Below, in pieces: positions 1 through 7,181 of a stretch of 35,381 nt of DNA. Source of the stretch: an uncultured Granulicatella sp. (GTDB lineage Bacteria; Bacillota; Bacilli; Lactobacillales; Aerococcaceae). The stretch's first letter is position 1. Each line of letters opens with the position of its first letter. The notes under the pieces were generated by a model. The model saw nothing but the letters and a program-made list of their open reading frames with translations, did not search any database and was not told where the DNA came from. The DNA lies in assembly GCF_938030755.1 (NCBI RefSeq), contig NZ_CALHIF010000076.1, forward strand, positions 1-35,381, given 5' to 3'. A program made the position numbers and the translations under genes.

Positions 1-9
1 TAATAAAAA

Positions 10-48
10 CACCCCAAAAGTTAGATTTTGTGTCTAACTTTTGGGGTG
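10..48. repeat. Perfect inverted repeat resembling an IS3-family end
   Basis: Two perfectly complementary 16-nt arms (10-25 and 33-48) flank a 7-nt loop. On the minus strand the hairpin is followed by a T-run, so it could terminate the HNH gene at 102-749. The arm sequence CACCCCAAAAGTTAGA is of the kind found at ends of IS150-like IS3 elements, from memory of that family. The rest of the element would lie left of the window. It is either an IS remnant or a terminator derived from one. Confidence 0.6.
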
Positions 49-101
49 CACTTCAGTTTTGCTCAGGGGGCTATCTTTATAAAAATCAAGTAAAAATGAA
101 T

Positions 102-749
102 TTAGCAGTCTTTTAGATTTAGTTTTTCTATAAAAGTTTCAATAGTAATATTGTCAATAACAGTACAGTCGCCATCTTTATAAAAGATGTTATTAAATTT
201 ATTGAGTAAGAAATTTGTTCGTTCATTAATCTCTTTTTCACCGAAAGTACTATACTCTCTAAAACAATTATTAAGAAATAATGATTTTACAACAGTATTG
301 TCTAGTTTATCGATTATGCATTTTTTTGTTTGGAAGTTTGCAGCACTATATTCGTTTTTAGTATTTAGCTTATTTGTAAGTAAAGTTAAATTTCCAATTA
401 TATTAGGGTCAGAGATACTTGAATCGCTTTTAGGAATAATGTGTTCTATTTCCCAAGTGTAATTCATTGAATATGAATTCAATGGTTCTGAAAAATTGAT
501 AGAAGCAATACCATAATATTTTTCGAGTGTGATAAGAATAAATCTTGTAAGTTGTTTGTGATTCTTGTAAAAATTATCTATTAGAGTGTTGTAAAACAAA
601 AAAGGTTTTAGCAGTTCTCGTAAATCTTCAAAGTTATAAATAGGATTAGTATAACTTCTATTGCTTTTTTTCTTGATGGCTTCTACGACAGAGATACCAT
701 AAATTTTTTCCATTTGCAGTGTTAAATCTATTTTTGAACTATTTTTCAT
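102..749 (-). CDS. Stand-alone DUF1524-type HNH nuclease domain protein
   Basis: This 215-residue protein carries a His-Me-finger (HNH) core of the DUF1524 type. It shows EIEHIIPKS at about 101-108 (E102, H103), then a conserved IGNLTLL at about 118-124 and a second Asn in KLN near 129. DUF1524 is normally the C-terminal nuclease half of GmrSD-like modification-dependent restriction proteins, where a DUF262 half precedes it. Here no DUF262 half is present and the protein starts cleanly: an AAGGAG ribosome site lies about 8 nt before the ATG at 749. It could be a natural solo nuclease or the surviving tail of a larger gene that gained a new start. About 90 residues of unrecognised helical sequence precede the HNH core. 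The neighbouring IS-like hairpin at 10-48 supports past rearrangement. The nuclease fold is fairly sure; the biological role is not. Confidence 0.75.
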   Translation of the reverse strand: MKNSSKIDLTLQMEKIYGISVVEAIKKKSNRSYTNPIYNFEDLRELLKPFLFYNTLIDNFYKNHKQLTRFILITLEKYYGIASINFSEPLNSYSMNYTWEIEHIIPKSDSSISDPNIIGNLTLLTNKLNTKNEYSAANFQTKKCIIDKLDNTVVKSLFLNNCFREYSTFGEKEINERTNFLLNKFNNIFYKDGDCTVIDNITIETFIEKLNLKDC

Positions 750-889
750 AAATAATACTCCTTTTAGTTAGAATACCAAAATAGTAAGCGCTTTACAATA
801 TTGATTCAGTTTTTTGTTAAAAGTGTTGGGAATGAAAATCCATTTTTTTGGAAAAAATATCAAAAAAATTTCTTTTTTCAAAAAGCCTA

Positions 890-918
890 TTGCAACAAGG
901 GTTTCAGCAGGTTATAAT
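890..918 (+). promoter_or_regulatory. Sigma-A promoter of the TA-like pair
   Basis: A -35 TTGCAA (890-895) and a -10 TATAAT (913-918) are separated by 17 nt, an almost ideal sigma-A promoter. Transcription would start near 925, giving a leader of about 185 nt before the first gene at 1111. That leader contains the 28-nt palindrome at 1055-1084. The rest of the 750-1110 gap is AT-rich; only very short ORFs (9-13 codons) are visible in it. Confidence 0.75.
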
Positions 919-1054
919 TATATGAAAACGGTTTTATAAAAATGTCTTATAACGGAGGAACAAAAGAAATTAATCAAGTATAAGAGTATATTTTAGGCTT
1001 AATAATAAGGTTTTTTGGAGAATGTTTTTTGAAAACAAAGGAGATGCTTAGCTG

Positions 1055-1084
1055 CCCGAAATTCACTTATAAGTGAATTTTGGG
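1055..1084. promoter_or_regulatory. Palindrome, candidate operator of the XRE regulator
   Basis: A perfect 22-bp palindrome spans 1059-1080 (half site AAATTCACTT), extended outwards by CCC/GGG arms at 1055-1057 and 1082-1084. It ends 26 nt before the first start codon of the small gene pair. It may be an operator bound by the downstream XRE protein, or a leader hairpin. Its position downstream of the likely start site would suit roadblock or RNA-level control. Confidence 0.6.
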
Positions 1085-1110
1085 ATTCTGCACAATTGGG
1101 AGGGGTTTTT

Positions 1111-1368
1111 ATGGCAAAATACCGGGTAACAAAGAAGATGATTGACGAAGTAGAAGGCTTAACGTACGAGGAACAAGTCAAAGTTTTCGCGGTATTAATG
1201 ATATTACAAGAAGAAGGGCTTTCTCCAGAAGTACGTGAAAAATGGGAACGAGGAAAGCACGGGAAAAGATGTTTAAGGATTCCAATTAGTCGAGAAACAG
1301 AAGAGGGGGAAACTGAAGATGACCTACCTAACAAAAAGGTTAAATGTATTGAAATCTCGCTGCCCTGA
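1111..1368 (+). CDS. Small protein upstream of an XRE regulator, possible HigB-type toxin
   Basis: An 85-residue protein. The ATG at 1111 is chosen because a GGGAGG ribosome site sits just upstream (1098-1104); an in-frame TTG at 1096 lies upstream of that site. I do not recognise the family with certainty. The helical stretch around residues 15-35, the Leu/Gly turn and the basic KHGKRCLRI segment at about 50-58 are vaguely reminiscent of the core of RelE/HigB mRNA interferases. The toxin-first order ahead of an XRE partner also fits HigBA loci. The acidic tail (EEGETEDD) is not typical of such toxins and could reflect a frameshifted or divergent copy. It overlaps the next gene by 50 nt, so the two are co-translated. 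Confidence 0.55.
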   Translation: MAKYRVTKKMIDEVEGLTYEEQVKVFAVLMILQEEGLSPEVREKWERGKHGKRCLRIPISRETEEGETEDDLPNKKVKCIEISLP

Positions 1369-1603
1369 ATTTAAGCAAGATCTGCTTGAAGAATATCATC
1401 TTCAAAAGGTGTCTCTAAGGGTTATCAAACTGCGACTAGAATTAGGCTTATCTCAGAAAGAGATGGCTAATGCTTTAGGAATGTTAGAATCCCAATACTG
1501 CAGATTAGAAAAAGGGAAACACAATCCAACAGTCTTGTCTTTGATTGAACTGACAGATTTATTCGGATACGATTTTGAGATTAAAATTAAAAAGAAAAAA
1601 TAG
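1319..1603 (+). CDS. XRE-family helix-turn-helix regulator, likely antitoxin
   Basis: A 94-residue protein with an XRE/Cro-type HTH at about residues 33-85. LRLELGLSQKEMANALG carries the first two helices, followed by the typical LEKGKHNPTVLSLIEL turn and recognition-helix pattern. The C-terminus is a basic KIKIKKKK tail. The start lies inside the preceding gene, with GAGGGGG about 10 nt upstream as ribosome site. In HigBA-type loci this kind of protein is the antitoxin and autorepressor. The palindrome at 1055-1084 is a natural candidate operator. The DNA-binding assignment is strong; the antitoxin role is inferred from gene order and overlap. Confidence 0.8.
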   Translation: MTYLTKRLNVLKSRCPEFKQDLLEEYHLQKVSLRVIKLRLELGLSQKEMANALGMLESQYCRLEKGKHNPTVLSLIELTDLFGYDFEIKIKKKK

Positions 1604-1653
1604 AAACTCAGTTACTATTTGTGGAGCACTAAATAAGGATGTTGAATAAATAA

Positions 1654-1712
1654 AGACCCAACAAGTTTAAAACACGTAAAATTTTGTTTTAAACTTGTTG
1701 GGTCTTTCTTAT
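1654..1712 (+). terminator. Strong intrinsic terminator
   Basis: A perfect 20-bp stem (1654-1673 with 1686-1705) with a 12-nt loop is followed by TTCTT. An A-run on the other side makes it usable in both directions, so it also suits the convergent HNH/ATPase operon ending at 1774. Confidence 0.9.
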
Positions 1713-1773
1713 AAGTACATAATTTGTTTATGCTTTCATATTGTATATATGAAATAAAAAGTAGAGATATAAA

Positions 1774-2652
1774 TTAGCAGCATTTTAATCTAGTGGACTT
1801 TTCTAAAACATATTGAGCAAAAAGATAAGACTGAGCTTTTATCGCATTGTCCAATAATGAAATTATTAATTTCTCTGTCTCTGAATTAACAGAATATGTT
1901 TTGTTTGAAATAGAGTATTTATTTTGAAAATGGGTATTTAAACAAGCATATTTTTCATCAAGTGATAGTCCGTGTATTTCTTTTTCCATCGAATTTTCAA
2001 GTGATGATATTTCATCATTTATAATATGAGCTATGTACTTTCTATAATGTTGTGGAATTCTAAATAATTTCTTAATAAAATATTTAAAATCTGGATTGTT
2101 TTCATTGATAGTTACTTTTACATCAATAGCATGGTCGTTTCTAATGAAAAATCCTACATTAATTGAAGAAGTGCAATTGATTCTTGAAAAAATTGGATGG
2201 AAAATTCTGCCGTCAAGATCATTTGATCTAGAGCTGTTACAGCATTCACAAAAATAAACTAAGTTTATTGGAGATAAGATGTATTGTTGATACTTACTTT
2301 TTGGCAATACATGTTCTATAGTTTTTATAATTTTAAAAGTTGGATTATAGGATAGACCACATACTGGACACATCTCTGAATTTTCTAACATTGGAATTAT
2401 ATGCTGTTTATGTTTACACCAAAAATTATCAATTTTATCGGGTGATAAAATTGAGTTGTTTTCACCAATCAAATTCATATCAAATTGATAATTATTAATA
2501 GAATCGGAATAAATTTTATTAGATTCAGCGGTTAAATAATATTCGAGTTGATTGAAAATTTGTTTGTCTTCTTCTGTTATGTCGGGAGATTTTAAGTAGT
2601 CTCGAAAATTTTTCAGATGATCTTTTTCTTCACGTGTTATGCTTGTTAGCAT
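1774..2652 (-). CDS. HNH endonuclease, PtuB-like (Septu-type defence)
   Basis: A 292-residue Cys4-type HNH nuclease. The zinc-binding CPVCG lies at 95-99 (C95, C98), the catalytic core TIEHVLPKSKY at 111-121 (E113, H114), Asn130 in SPINLVYF, and the second zinc pair CECC at 135-138. The ATG overlaps the stop of the upstream ATPase gene as TAATG, so translation is coupled and the two products are probably needed in fixed ratio. An ABC-type ATPase plus an HNH nuclease is the composition of the Septu anti-phage system (PtuA, PtuB). In that system the nuclease acts on nucleic acid and the ATPase regulates it. The roughly 90-residue N-terminal and 150-residue C-terminal extensions are helical and unassigned. 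Septu membership is inferred from architecture only; other ATPase-HNH defence pairs exist. Confidence 0.75.
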   Translation of the reverse strand: MLTSITREEKDHLKNFRDYLKSPDITEEDKQIFNQLEYYLTAESNKIYSDSINNYQFDMNLIGENNSILSPDKIDNFWCKHKQHIIPMLENSEMCPVCGLSYNPTFKIIKTIEHVLPKSKYQQYILSPINLVYFCECCNSSRSNDLDGRIFHPIFSRINCTSSINVGFFIRNDHAIDVKVTINENNPDFKYFIKKLFRIPQHYRKYIAHIINDEISSLENSMEKEIHGLSLDEKYACLNTHFQNKYSISNKTYSVNSETEKLIISLLDNAIKAQSYLFAQYVLEKSTRLKCC

Positions 2653-4232
2653 TAATCTTCCTCACTTTCATTTAATTCTGAAAGTAATAAATCTTTATAG
2701 AGCATTCCGTCTCTACCAAATGTTAGATCTTTAATATCCTCATATGTAAGATCATATTTTGCAGGATTGTCTATTATATCTTTAATTAAAAGATAAAATC
2801 CTGATTGATATTGGTCGAGCTGAAAAATAGTGTTTGTAAGTGTTGATAGATTTTCGCCAAGTGTCTCATATGTTGGCTCTACCATTTTTATTCCGCCATC
2901 TTCATTATTTTGAATAAGTTTTACGCAATCTTTTGGGATTTCCTGGACTATTATTGGAGAATGAGTTGTCAATATACAAAGTCCATTTTTTTTACGCATA
3001 ATCTCTGAAATGCTACGAATATAATTCGAAATCATTGGAGGGTGTAAAAAAAGTTCAGGTTCGTCAATAAGAACAAGACTAAATTGTTCAACTTCTACTA
3101 TTAGGGTAGTTATTGATAATAAGATAATTTTTTGTCCTGCACTCAACTTATCAAAAGATAGCCATAAATCATCGTCGTTTTCGACCGTATCCATTGCCTC
3201 AACAATAGGTAATATATCACCGTGAAAACCTTGATATCGTAAAATGTCTTTAAAAAATAGCCAATTGTCGCGATGATCTCTAAGCTGATTAATCAAGTGT
3301 AGAAAATTAGAATATAAATCTTTTAGGTTAACGGGTGTAGTTCCGTTTTGGTAAATACCAAGATATTTAACATTTCCATTCTCTCCAAGAGGATTACCCG
3401 ATTCTAGGAATAGATTATCAAAAGGGCTAAATGAAATTAATATAACTTTTGAAAAGTAATCTCGAGGAGAATCAATCTTTATATCCTGACGTGAAGAAAA
3501 ACAGATTTGTAAGTTTTGATTATCTTTTCTAAATAGGGATTCTTCTTGTATTTCTTGATTAATCGCTAATAGTAAAATATCCTTTAAAAATGTTGTTTTA
3601 CCAGATGCATTCGCACCTATAATTGCGTGGACGTTTTGTGGGAAAATGTACTCAGGATCTGAAACAAAATTTATTTCTGAAAGTAATTTGTCATCAAACA
3701 AATATTTATAAGTTATATTATAACCTTCTCTGTTACCAGCATCTGCCAATGGTTTTAAAGTAAATTCAATTCTTTCAATAGCTTCTTCTAAAGTATAACC
3801 TCTAAAAAAAGATATATTTACTACATCTTTAGAGAAATATATATTTTTCGTATCCTTGTCATAGGAAGAGCATAAGTCATTTAAATCATTTAATATTTCT
3901 TGACATTGATTTTGATTAAAGAATTTGTGCAAGTTGTAGTAAAAATCTTTGTTGCCTAGACTTATAAAATCCTCAGGTAACTTCTTATAAACATTTTCAG
4001 TGTCAAATTCATCTAATGCAATATATTTTTCGTTCATAGTAGTAGCGTTTATGTTAGCTATACTGATAGCACCTATTTTTATTAACTTACCATTATCTTT
4101 AGGAATATATACTTCAAATAATGTTCTAAAGCCATAATCATCCCATTTATTTTCTTCAAAAAACAAAAAGTCTTTATATCCATTGTATGATTTAGTCTGA
4201 TCGATATATCTAGCAAAAAATTTATAGTTCAT
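2652..4232 (-). CDS. AAA/ABC-type ATPase, PtuA-like (Septu-type defence)
   Basis: A 526-residue protein with a complete SMC/ABC-type nucleotide site. It has Walker A IIGANASGKTT near 203-212, the signature LSAGQK near 363, Walker B LVLIDEPELFLHPP near 386-399, and an H-loop TTHSP near 421. About 200 residues without recognised motifs precede Walker A. The closeness of signature and Walker B, with DEPE rather than DEPT, matches the AAA_15/AAA_21 ATPases of defence operons (PtuA, OLD, RloA types). An AAGGAG ribosome site precedes the ATG at 4232. It lacks an obvious TOPRIM domain, which argues against an OLD nuclease, and the partner downstream is an HNH protein, which favours Septu. Confidence 0.8.
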   Translation of the reverse strand: MNYKFFARYIDQTKSYNGYKDFLFFEENKWDDYGFRTLFEVYIPKDNGKLIKIGAISIANINATTMNEKYIALDEFDTENVYKKLPEDFISLGNKDFYYNLHKFFNQNQCQEILNDLNDLCSSYDKDTKNIYFSKDVVNISFFRGYTLEEAIERIEFTLKPLADAGNREGYNITYKYLFDDKLLSEINFVSDPEYIFPQNVHAIIGANASGKTTFLKDILLLAINQEIQEESLFRKDNQNLQICFSSRQDIKIDSPRDYFSKVILISFSPFDNLFLESGNPLGENGNVKYLGIYQNGTTPVNLKDLYSNFLHLINQLRDHRDNWLFFKDILRYQGFHGDILPIVEAMDTVENDDDLWLSFDKLSAGQKIILLSITTLIVEVEQFSLVLIDEPELFLHPPMISNYIRSISEIMRKKNGLCILTTHSPIIVQEIPKDCVKLIQNNEDGGIKMVEPTYETLGENLSTLTNTIFQLDQYQSGFYLLIKDIIDNPAKYDLTYEDIKDLTFGRDGMLYKDLLLSELNESEED

Positions 4233-4653
4233 AAAATTATATACTCCTTATCTAGAAAAATTATTTTTAAGTAATGAAATCAAAAACTACAATAAAATGT
4301 CTAAAATTTCGTGTGATCTAATAAAAAAGCTTAGCAAATATATAACTCTCAACTAAAATGTGAAAACAATAATATCTTTGATGTATAAAATATTCGAGAG
4401 TTTAAGTAGTGAGTCTAACATTCATTATTATTTTAGCAAAATACTAATAAACATTCTATATATAGTTAATTGTAAATTATGAATTATAAATTTTCAGTAC
4501 AAAAGAATTCATGTGGAATACTGACTAAATTTTAAACGGCAAAAACCATATTATTTATATTTATAAAAGAAAAAGCACGATTTTATAAGGAAAATATACG
4601 TAGTTCAATATAGAGATTAGCTAGTTTCGAATTCTATTTTAGGAGAAAAAACT
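4233..4653. other. AT-rich intergenic spacer between divergent operons
   Basis: No convincing ORF or RNA gene is seen. The left side carries the ribosome site and presumably the promoter of the ATPase gene (minus strand). The right side carries the AGGAG ribosome site (4641-4645) of the sigma factor gene. I see no clear competence-type (TACGAATA-like) box. Confidence 0.5.
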
Positions 4654-5193
4654 ATGAAAGTATGGACAGAAACTGAAGAAAAAACAACTCAACTTTTCGA
4701 GCAATTCGAAGGGGTTATTTATCATGTAATGAAAAAACTCAATATTCAAAGGAATAATGCTGAGTATGACGATTTCCTACAAGAAGGACGGTTGTTGTTA
4801 CTAGAAGCTTATCAAGAGAGTAAACAAAATCCACTTGAATCTTTGGATGCAGCGAAACAGTTTAACAGCTATCTTCAACGAAAATTATATTGGAAGTTTC
4901 TCAATCGAATTACTAAGAAGAACATCGAAACGGTAGAGTTTAATCAGGATTGGATGCAAGAATCGGAAAATGACCCTTACTGGGTTGAGGTAGAATTCGA
5001 CTATAGGGAATTTTTCCAAAGACTAACAAAACTCCAAATGAAAACATTGCAATATTTGATGCAAAGTGATGAACCCGTCGCAAAATATGCTAGAAGAATA
5101 GGGCGAACTCGTTCGTCGGTTCAACAGGATATTCTATCAATTCGAAAGAAAATGAAAAAATTTTTAGACAAGCATAGCAAAATGGAGTCCTAA
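4654..5193 (+). CDS. Sigma-70 family factor (ComX/SigH-like)
   Basis: A 179-residue alternative sigma factor with only regions 2 and 4. Region 2 is at about 15-90, with DDFLQEGRLLLLEAY near 40-54 as the core-binding helix. Region 4 is at about 125-172, with a helix-turn-helix in YARRIGRTRSSVQQDI. Length and lack of regions 1 and 3 match small sigma factors such as ComX, SigH or the SigO/RsoA type. The protein is likely to direct RNA polymerase to a few promoters, and the four genes immediately downstream are the obvious candidates. The gap to the next gene (5194-5258) holds an imperfect palindrome at 5208-5228. There is no anti-sigma gene nearby. The sigma assignment is strong; a competence role is only a possibility. 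Confidence 0.8.
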   Translation: MKVWTETEEKTTQLFEQFEGVIYHVMKKLNIQRNNAEYDDFLQEGRLLLLEAYQESKQNPLESLDAAKQFNSYLQRKLYWKFLNRITKKNIETVEFNQDWMQESENDPYWVEVEFDYREFFQRLTKLQMKTLQYLMQSDEPVAKYARRIGRTRSSVQQDILSIRKKMKKFLDKHSKMES

Positions 5194-5207
5194 TTGGTTT
5201 ATATAGA

Positions 5208-5228
5208 TGTAGAAGTCATGACACTACA
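5208..5228. promoter_or_regulatory. Imperfect palindrome between sigma gene and DUF1659 gene
   Basis: TGTAG (5208-5212) and CTACA (5224-5228) flank the self-complementary GTCATGAC (5215-5222). It sits 30 nt before the DUF1659 start codon and could be a regulator site or part of a promoter for the downstream genes. It is one of few ordered elements in this short gap, but its function is unknown. Confidence 0.35.
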
Positions 5229-5258
5229 AAACAAAAATCAAATAAGGAGGACATAACC

Positions 5259-5468
5259 ATGTCAGAAACATTTAATAAAGCAACATTGGAAGTATTCTAC
5301 CAAGACGCGGAAAAAGGAAAAGTGAAAAAATTTAAGAGTCTTCAAAACTTGAAGCAAGGTGCAACGCATGATGCTGTGATGACAGTCTCAGATGCAATCG
5401 ATACTCTTGCCAAAGAAGCGATGACCTACTGCGATACAGTTGTTCGCACACGACACGACAGAAACTAA
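5259..5468 (+). CDS. DUF1659 family small protein
   Basis: A 69-residue protein with the features of DUF1659: a short beta-rich start, the NLKQGATHDAVMTVSDAI segment near 27-44 and a conserved end around VVRTR. A strong AAGGAGG site precedes the ATG. DUF1659 genes are commonly paired with DUF2922 genes in Firmicutes, as here (21-nt gap). In several species such pairs sit near small sigma factors or YvrJ-like proteins. No enzymatic motif, signal peptide or membrane segment is visible. Molecular function is unknown. Confidence 0.75.
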   Translation: MSETFNKATLEVFYQDAEKGKVKKFKSLQNLKQGATHDAVMTVSDAIDTLAKEAMTYCDTVVRTRHDRN

Positions 5469-5489
5469 TAAATAAAGGAGGAAAATATC

Positions 5490-5741
5490 ATGGCTAATGA
5501 AACAACTACAGTTAAAGAATTATATTTAGGCTTTACAGGAAGTGATGGAAAAACAAAGCGTCTTGTTATCGCACATCCGGAAGATAATCTGGATGCCACG
5601 ACTACTCGTGCAGCGATGAAAAAGATTGCGGATGCTAACCTATTCGAAAAACAAGGAATTCAATTGTATACGAACGGGGAAAGTGCTAGCTATATGACTC
5701 GTATTAAAAATGAGATCTTCAACGACAAAAAGAAGAAATGA
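5490..5741 (+). CDS. DUF2922 family small protein
   Basis: An 83-residue protein matching DUF2922. It has LYLGFTGSDGKTKRLVI near 12-28, a DLDATTTR-like NLDATTTRAAMKKI near 33-46, and a C-terminal YMTRIKNEIF. An AAGGAGG ribosome site is present. The protein is soluble, charged and lysine-rich at the end (DKKKK). It forms an operon with the DUF1659 gene. An 89-nt predicted junction RNA (5749-5837) begins 8 nt after its stop codon. Function unknown. Confidence 0.75.
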   Translation: MANETTTVKELYLGFTGSDGKTKRLVIAHPEDNLDATTTRAAMKKIADANLFEKQGIQLYTNGESASYMTRIKNEIFNDKKKK

Positions 5742-5748
5742 GTAAATA

Positions 5749-5837
5749 AAGGTTAGGAAGATGAGCTAGAAAGTTTTCAAGAATAATTTTCTAGCGGGGA
5801 TGGAGAATCATCTATTAATGGTGGTTCTCCTAACCTT
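5749..5837 (+). ncRNA. Predicted three-way-junction RNA element before the holin gene
   Basis: Three nested helices can be drawn by hand. P1 is 5749-5755 with 5831-5837 (extendable by two pairs). P2 is 5765-5772 with 5788-5795 (8 perfect pairs, 15-nt loop). P3 is 5802-5812 with 5820-5830 (11 pairs, including two G-U, and a 7-nt loop). Together they form a closed three-way junction filling almost the whole gap between the DUF2922 and holin genes. No T-run follows, so it is not a simple terminator. It could set the holin/amidase level by processing, termination or ligand sensing. It lacks the CUGANGA and GAAA core of a hammerhead ribozyme. Confidence 0.55.
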
Positions 5838-5865
5838 CTCGAAATGATGTAAGGGAGGAAAATTT

Positions 5866-6270
5866 ATGAAAACATCATTTTACTATTTACAATCCGGTTT
5901 TTTTGCCCTTGGAGCCATTGTGGGAGGTTTTCTTGGAGGGAAAGATGGCCTTTTGTATGCGTTGCTGGTCCTTGTGATTCTCGACTATGTAACAGGAGTT
6001 CTAAACGCAATCGATCAAAAGCGACTTTCTAGCTCTGTTGGGTATAAGGGGATTGCTCGTAAGGTATTGATTTTTGTGCTTGTTGGAACGGCGAATGTTG
6101 TTGATGTGCATATTCTAGGGAAAGCAGGAGTGTTAAGGGCAACGGTCATTTTCTTCTACATCTCAAATGAGGGGATATCCATACTAGAAAATGCATCGTA
6201 TCTAGGCCTGCCAATCCCGCAAAAGTTCCAAAGTGTATTGAAGCAATTACATCAGAAGGAGGAGAATTAA
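5866..6270 (+). CDS. Phage-type holin (phage_holin_4 family)
   Basis: A 134-residue membrane protein with about three to four hydrophobic segments (roughly 8-25, 27-48, 64-85, 88-105). It has the family hallmark LDYVTGVLNAI near 39-49. A strong AAGGGAGG ribosome site lies at 5851-5858. Holins of this family make membrane lesions that let a cytoplasmic endolysin reach the wall, and the gene next door (1-nt gap) is exactly such an amidase. No other phage structural or replication genes are visible, so this is not an intact prophage. Control by the upstream sigma factor and the junction RNA is inferred from gene order. Confidence 0.85.
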   Translation: MKTSFYYLQSGFFALGAIVGGFLGGKDGLLYALLVLVILDYVTGVLNAIDQKRLSSSVGYKGIARKVLIFVLVGTANVVDVHILGKAGVLRATVIFFYISNEGISILENASYLGLPIPQKFQSVLKQLHQKEEN

Positions 6271-6271
6271 G

Positions 6272-7135
6272 GTGATTAGAATTTTGAGAGATTTTGTGAT
6301 GAAGGACAGTGGCTTTCTAGAAAGTTTTGATTTCGTAGTTATCCATAATGATGCGGGAAGAATGAAACCGCATCGGTATATTCCATTTCTAAGAAATCGT
6401 AATAAAGCCTTGGGGATAGCACATTTCTATTGCAACCGAGACACGATAGTTCAGGTTGTTCCAATTGAAAATATTGGTTACCATACCGGAGATTGGTGGA
6501 GTAACTGCCGTTCCATTGGATACGAGGTGTGTGAGAGCCTATCAGCTAGCGATGAGGAATTCCTACTGAATGAAGATATGACACTATTGAAAGCAGCTGC
6601 CGACTTGGTAGAAGCAGGGATGCCAATCTCACGAGAAACTGTTCGACTCCATCATGAATTTGTGCCCACAAGCTGTCCTCACCGAAGCATGGAATTGCAT
6701 GGAGGTACAACGGAAAGTGTGCGAGTATATTTCATTGAAAGAATGCAATATTTTGCCTCACTCGGAAATAATCTTGCTGAAATTTTACATAATCACTTTC
6801 CAGAGGAAGAATTCCGAATGAATACCTGGGTGCGTCATGAAGTTTTTAGTGATGATAGTGCAATTGTTCAACAAGTTATTCGAGGAGAATGGGGAGTTGG
6901 ACAAGAACGGATAAAAGAACTAACAGATGCAGGATATAATGCCGAAAGAATTCAAGAAAAAGTAAATCTTGCTTTACAAGGATCGCAAAATAACGATACA
7001 AAAACAACGGATACCCTTGCCTATGAAGTGATTCAAGGTGATTGGGGTAATGGAGAAGAACGCAAAGAGCGACTTGAAGCTGCGGGGTATGACTATGAGG
7101 CGGTGCAGCAAAGAGTCAATGAATTATTGGGGTAA
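6272..7135 (+). CDS. N-acetylmuramoyl-L-alanine amidase with two CW_7 repeats (endolysin)
   Basis: A 287-residue lysin. Residues about 20-160 form an Amidase_2/PGRP-like domain with zinc ligands in VIHND (H25), in LHHEF (H127 or H128) and C135 of SCPHRS, plus the SIGYE motif at 81-85. The C-terminal half carries two repeats at about 197-236 and 249-287 of the CW_7 (Cpl-7) type, recognised by VIRGEWGVGQERIKEL and VIQGDWGNGEERKERL followed by an AGY..VQ..VN pattern. CW_7 repeats bind peptidoglycan muropeptide rather than choline. There is no signal peptide, so export must depend on the holin. The start is GTG at 6272, four nt after the AAGGAGGAG-containing end of the holin gene begins its stop. 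Such lysins in a sigma-factor cluster could serve competence-linked killing or lysis; that is inference. Confidence 0.88.
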   Translation: MIRILRDFVMKDSGFLESFDFVVIHNDAGRMKPHRYIPFLRNRNKALGIAHFYCNRDTIVQVVPIENIGYHTGDWWSNCRSIGYEVCESLSASDEEFLLNEDMTLLKAAADLVEAGMPISRETVRLHHEFVPTSCPHRSMELHGGTTESVRVYFIERMQYFASLGNNLAEILHNHFPEEEFRMNTWVRHEVFSDDSAIVQQVIRGEWGVGQERIKELTDAGYNAERIQEKVNLALQGSQNNDTKTTDTLAYEVIQGDWGNGEERKERLEAAGYDYEAVQQRVNELLG

Positions 7136-7138
7136 ATT

Positions 7139-7181
7139 AGAGCCTACTGATGAAAAATGTCAGTAGGCTCTTAATTTTTTT
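7139..7181 (+). terminator. Intrinsic terminator of the sigma/holin/amidase cluster
   Basis: A perfect 12-bp stem (7139-7150 with 7160-7171) with a 9-nt loop is followed by TAATTTTTTT. It lies 3 nt after the amidase stop codon. Confidence 0.9.

Noticed and set aside
5749..5837. Hammerhead ribozyme
   Set aside because: A three-way junction is present, but the CUGANGA and GAAA core segments are not at the junction.
4654..7135. Prophage remnant
   Set aside because: Only holin and lysin are phage-like; integrase, structural and replication genes and att sites are absent, and the genes sit with a sigma factor.
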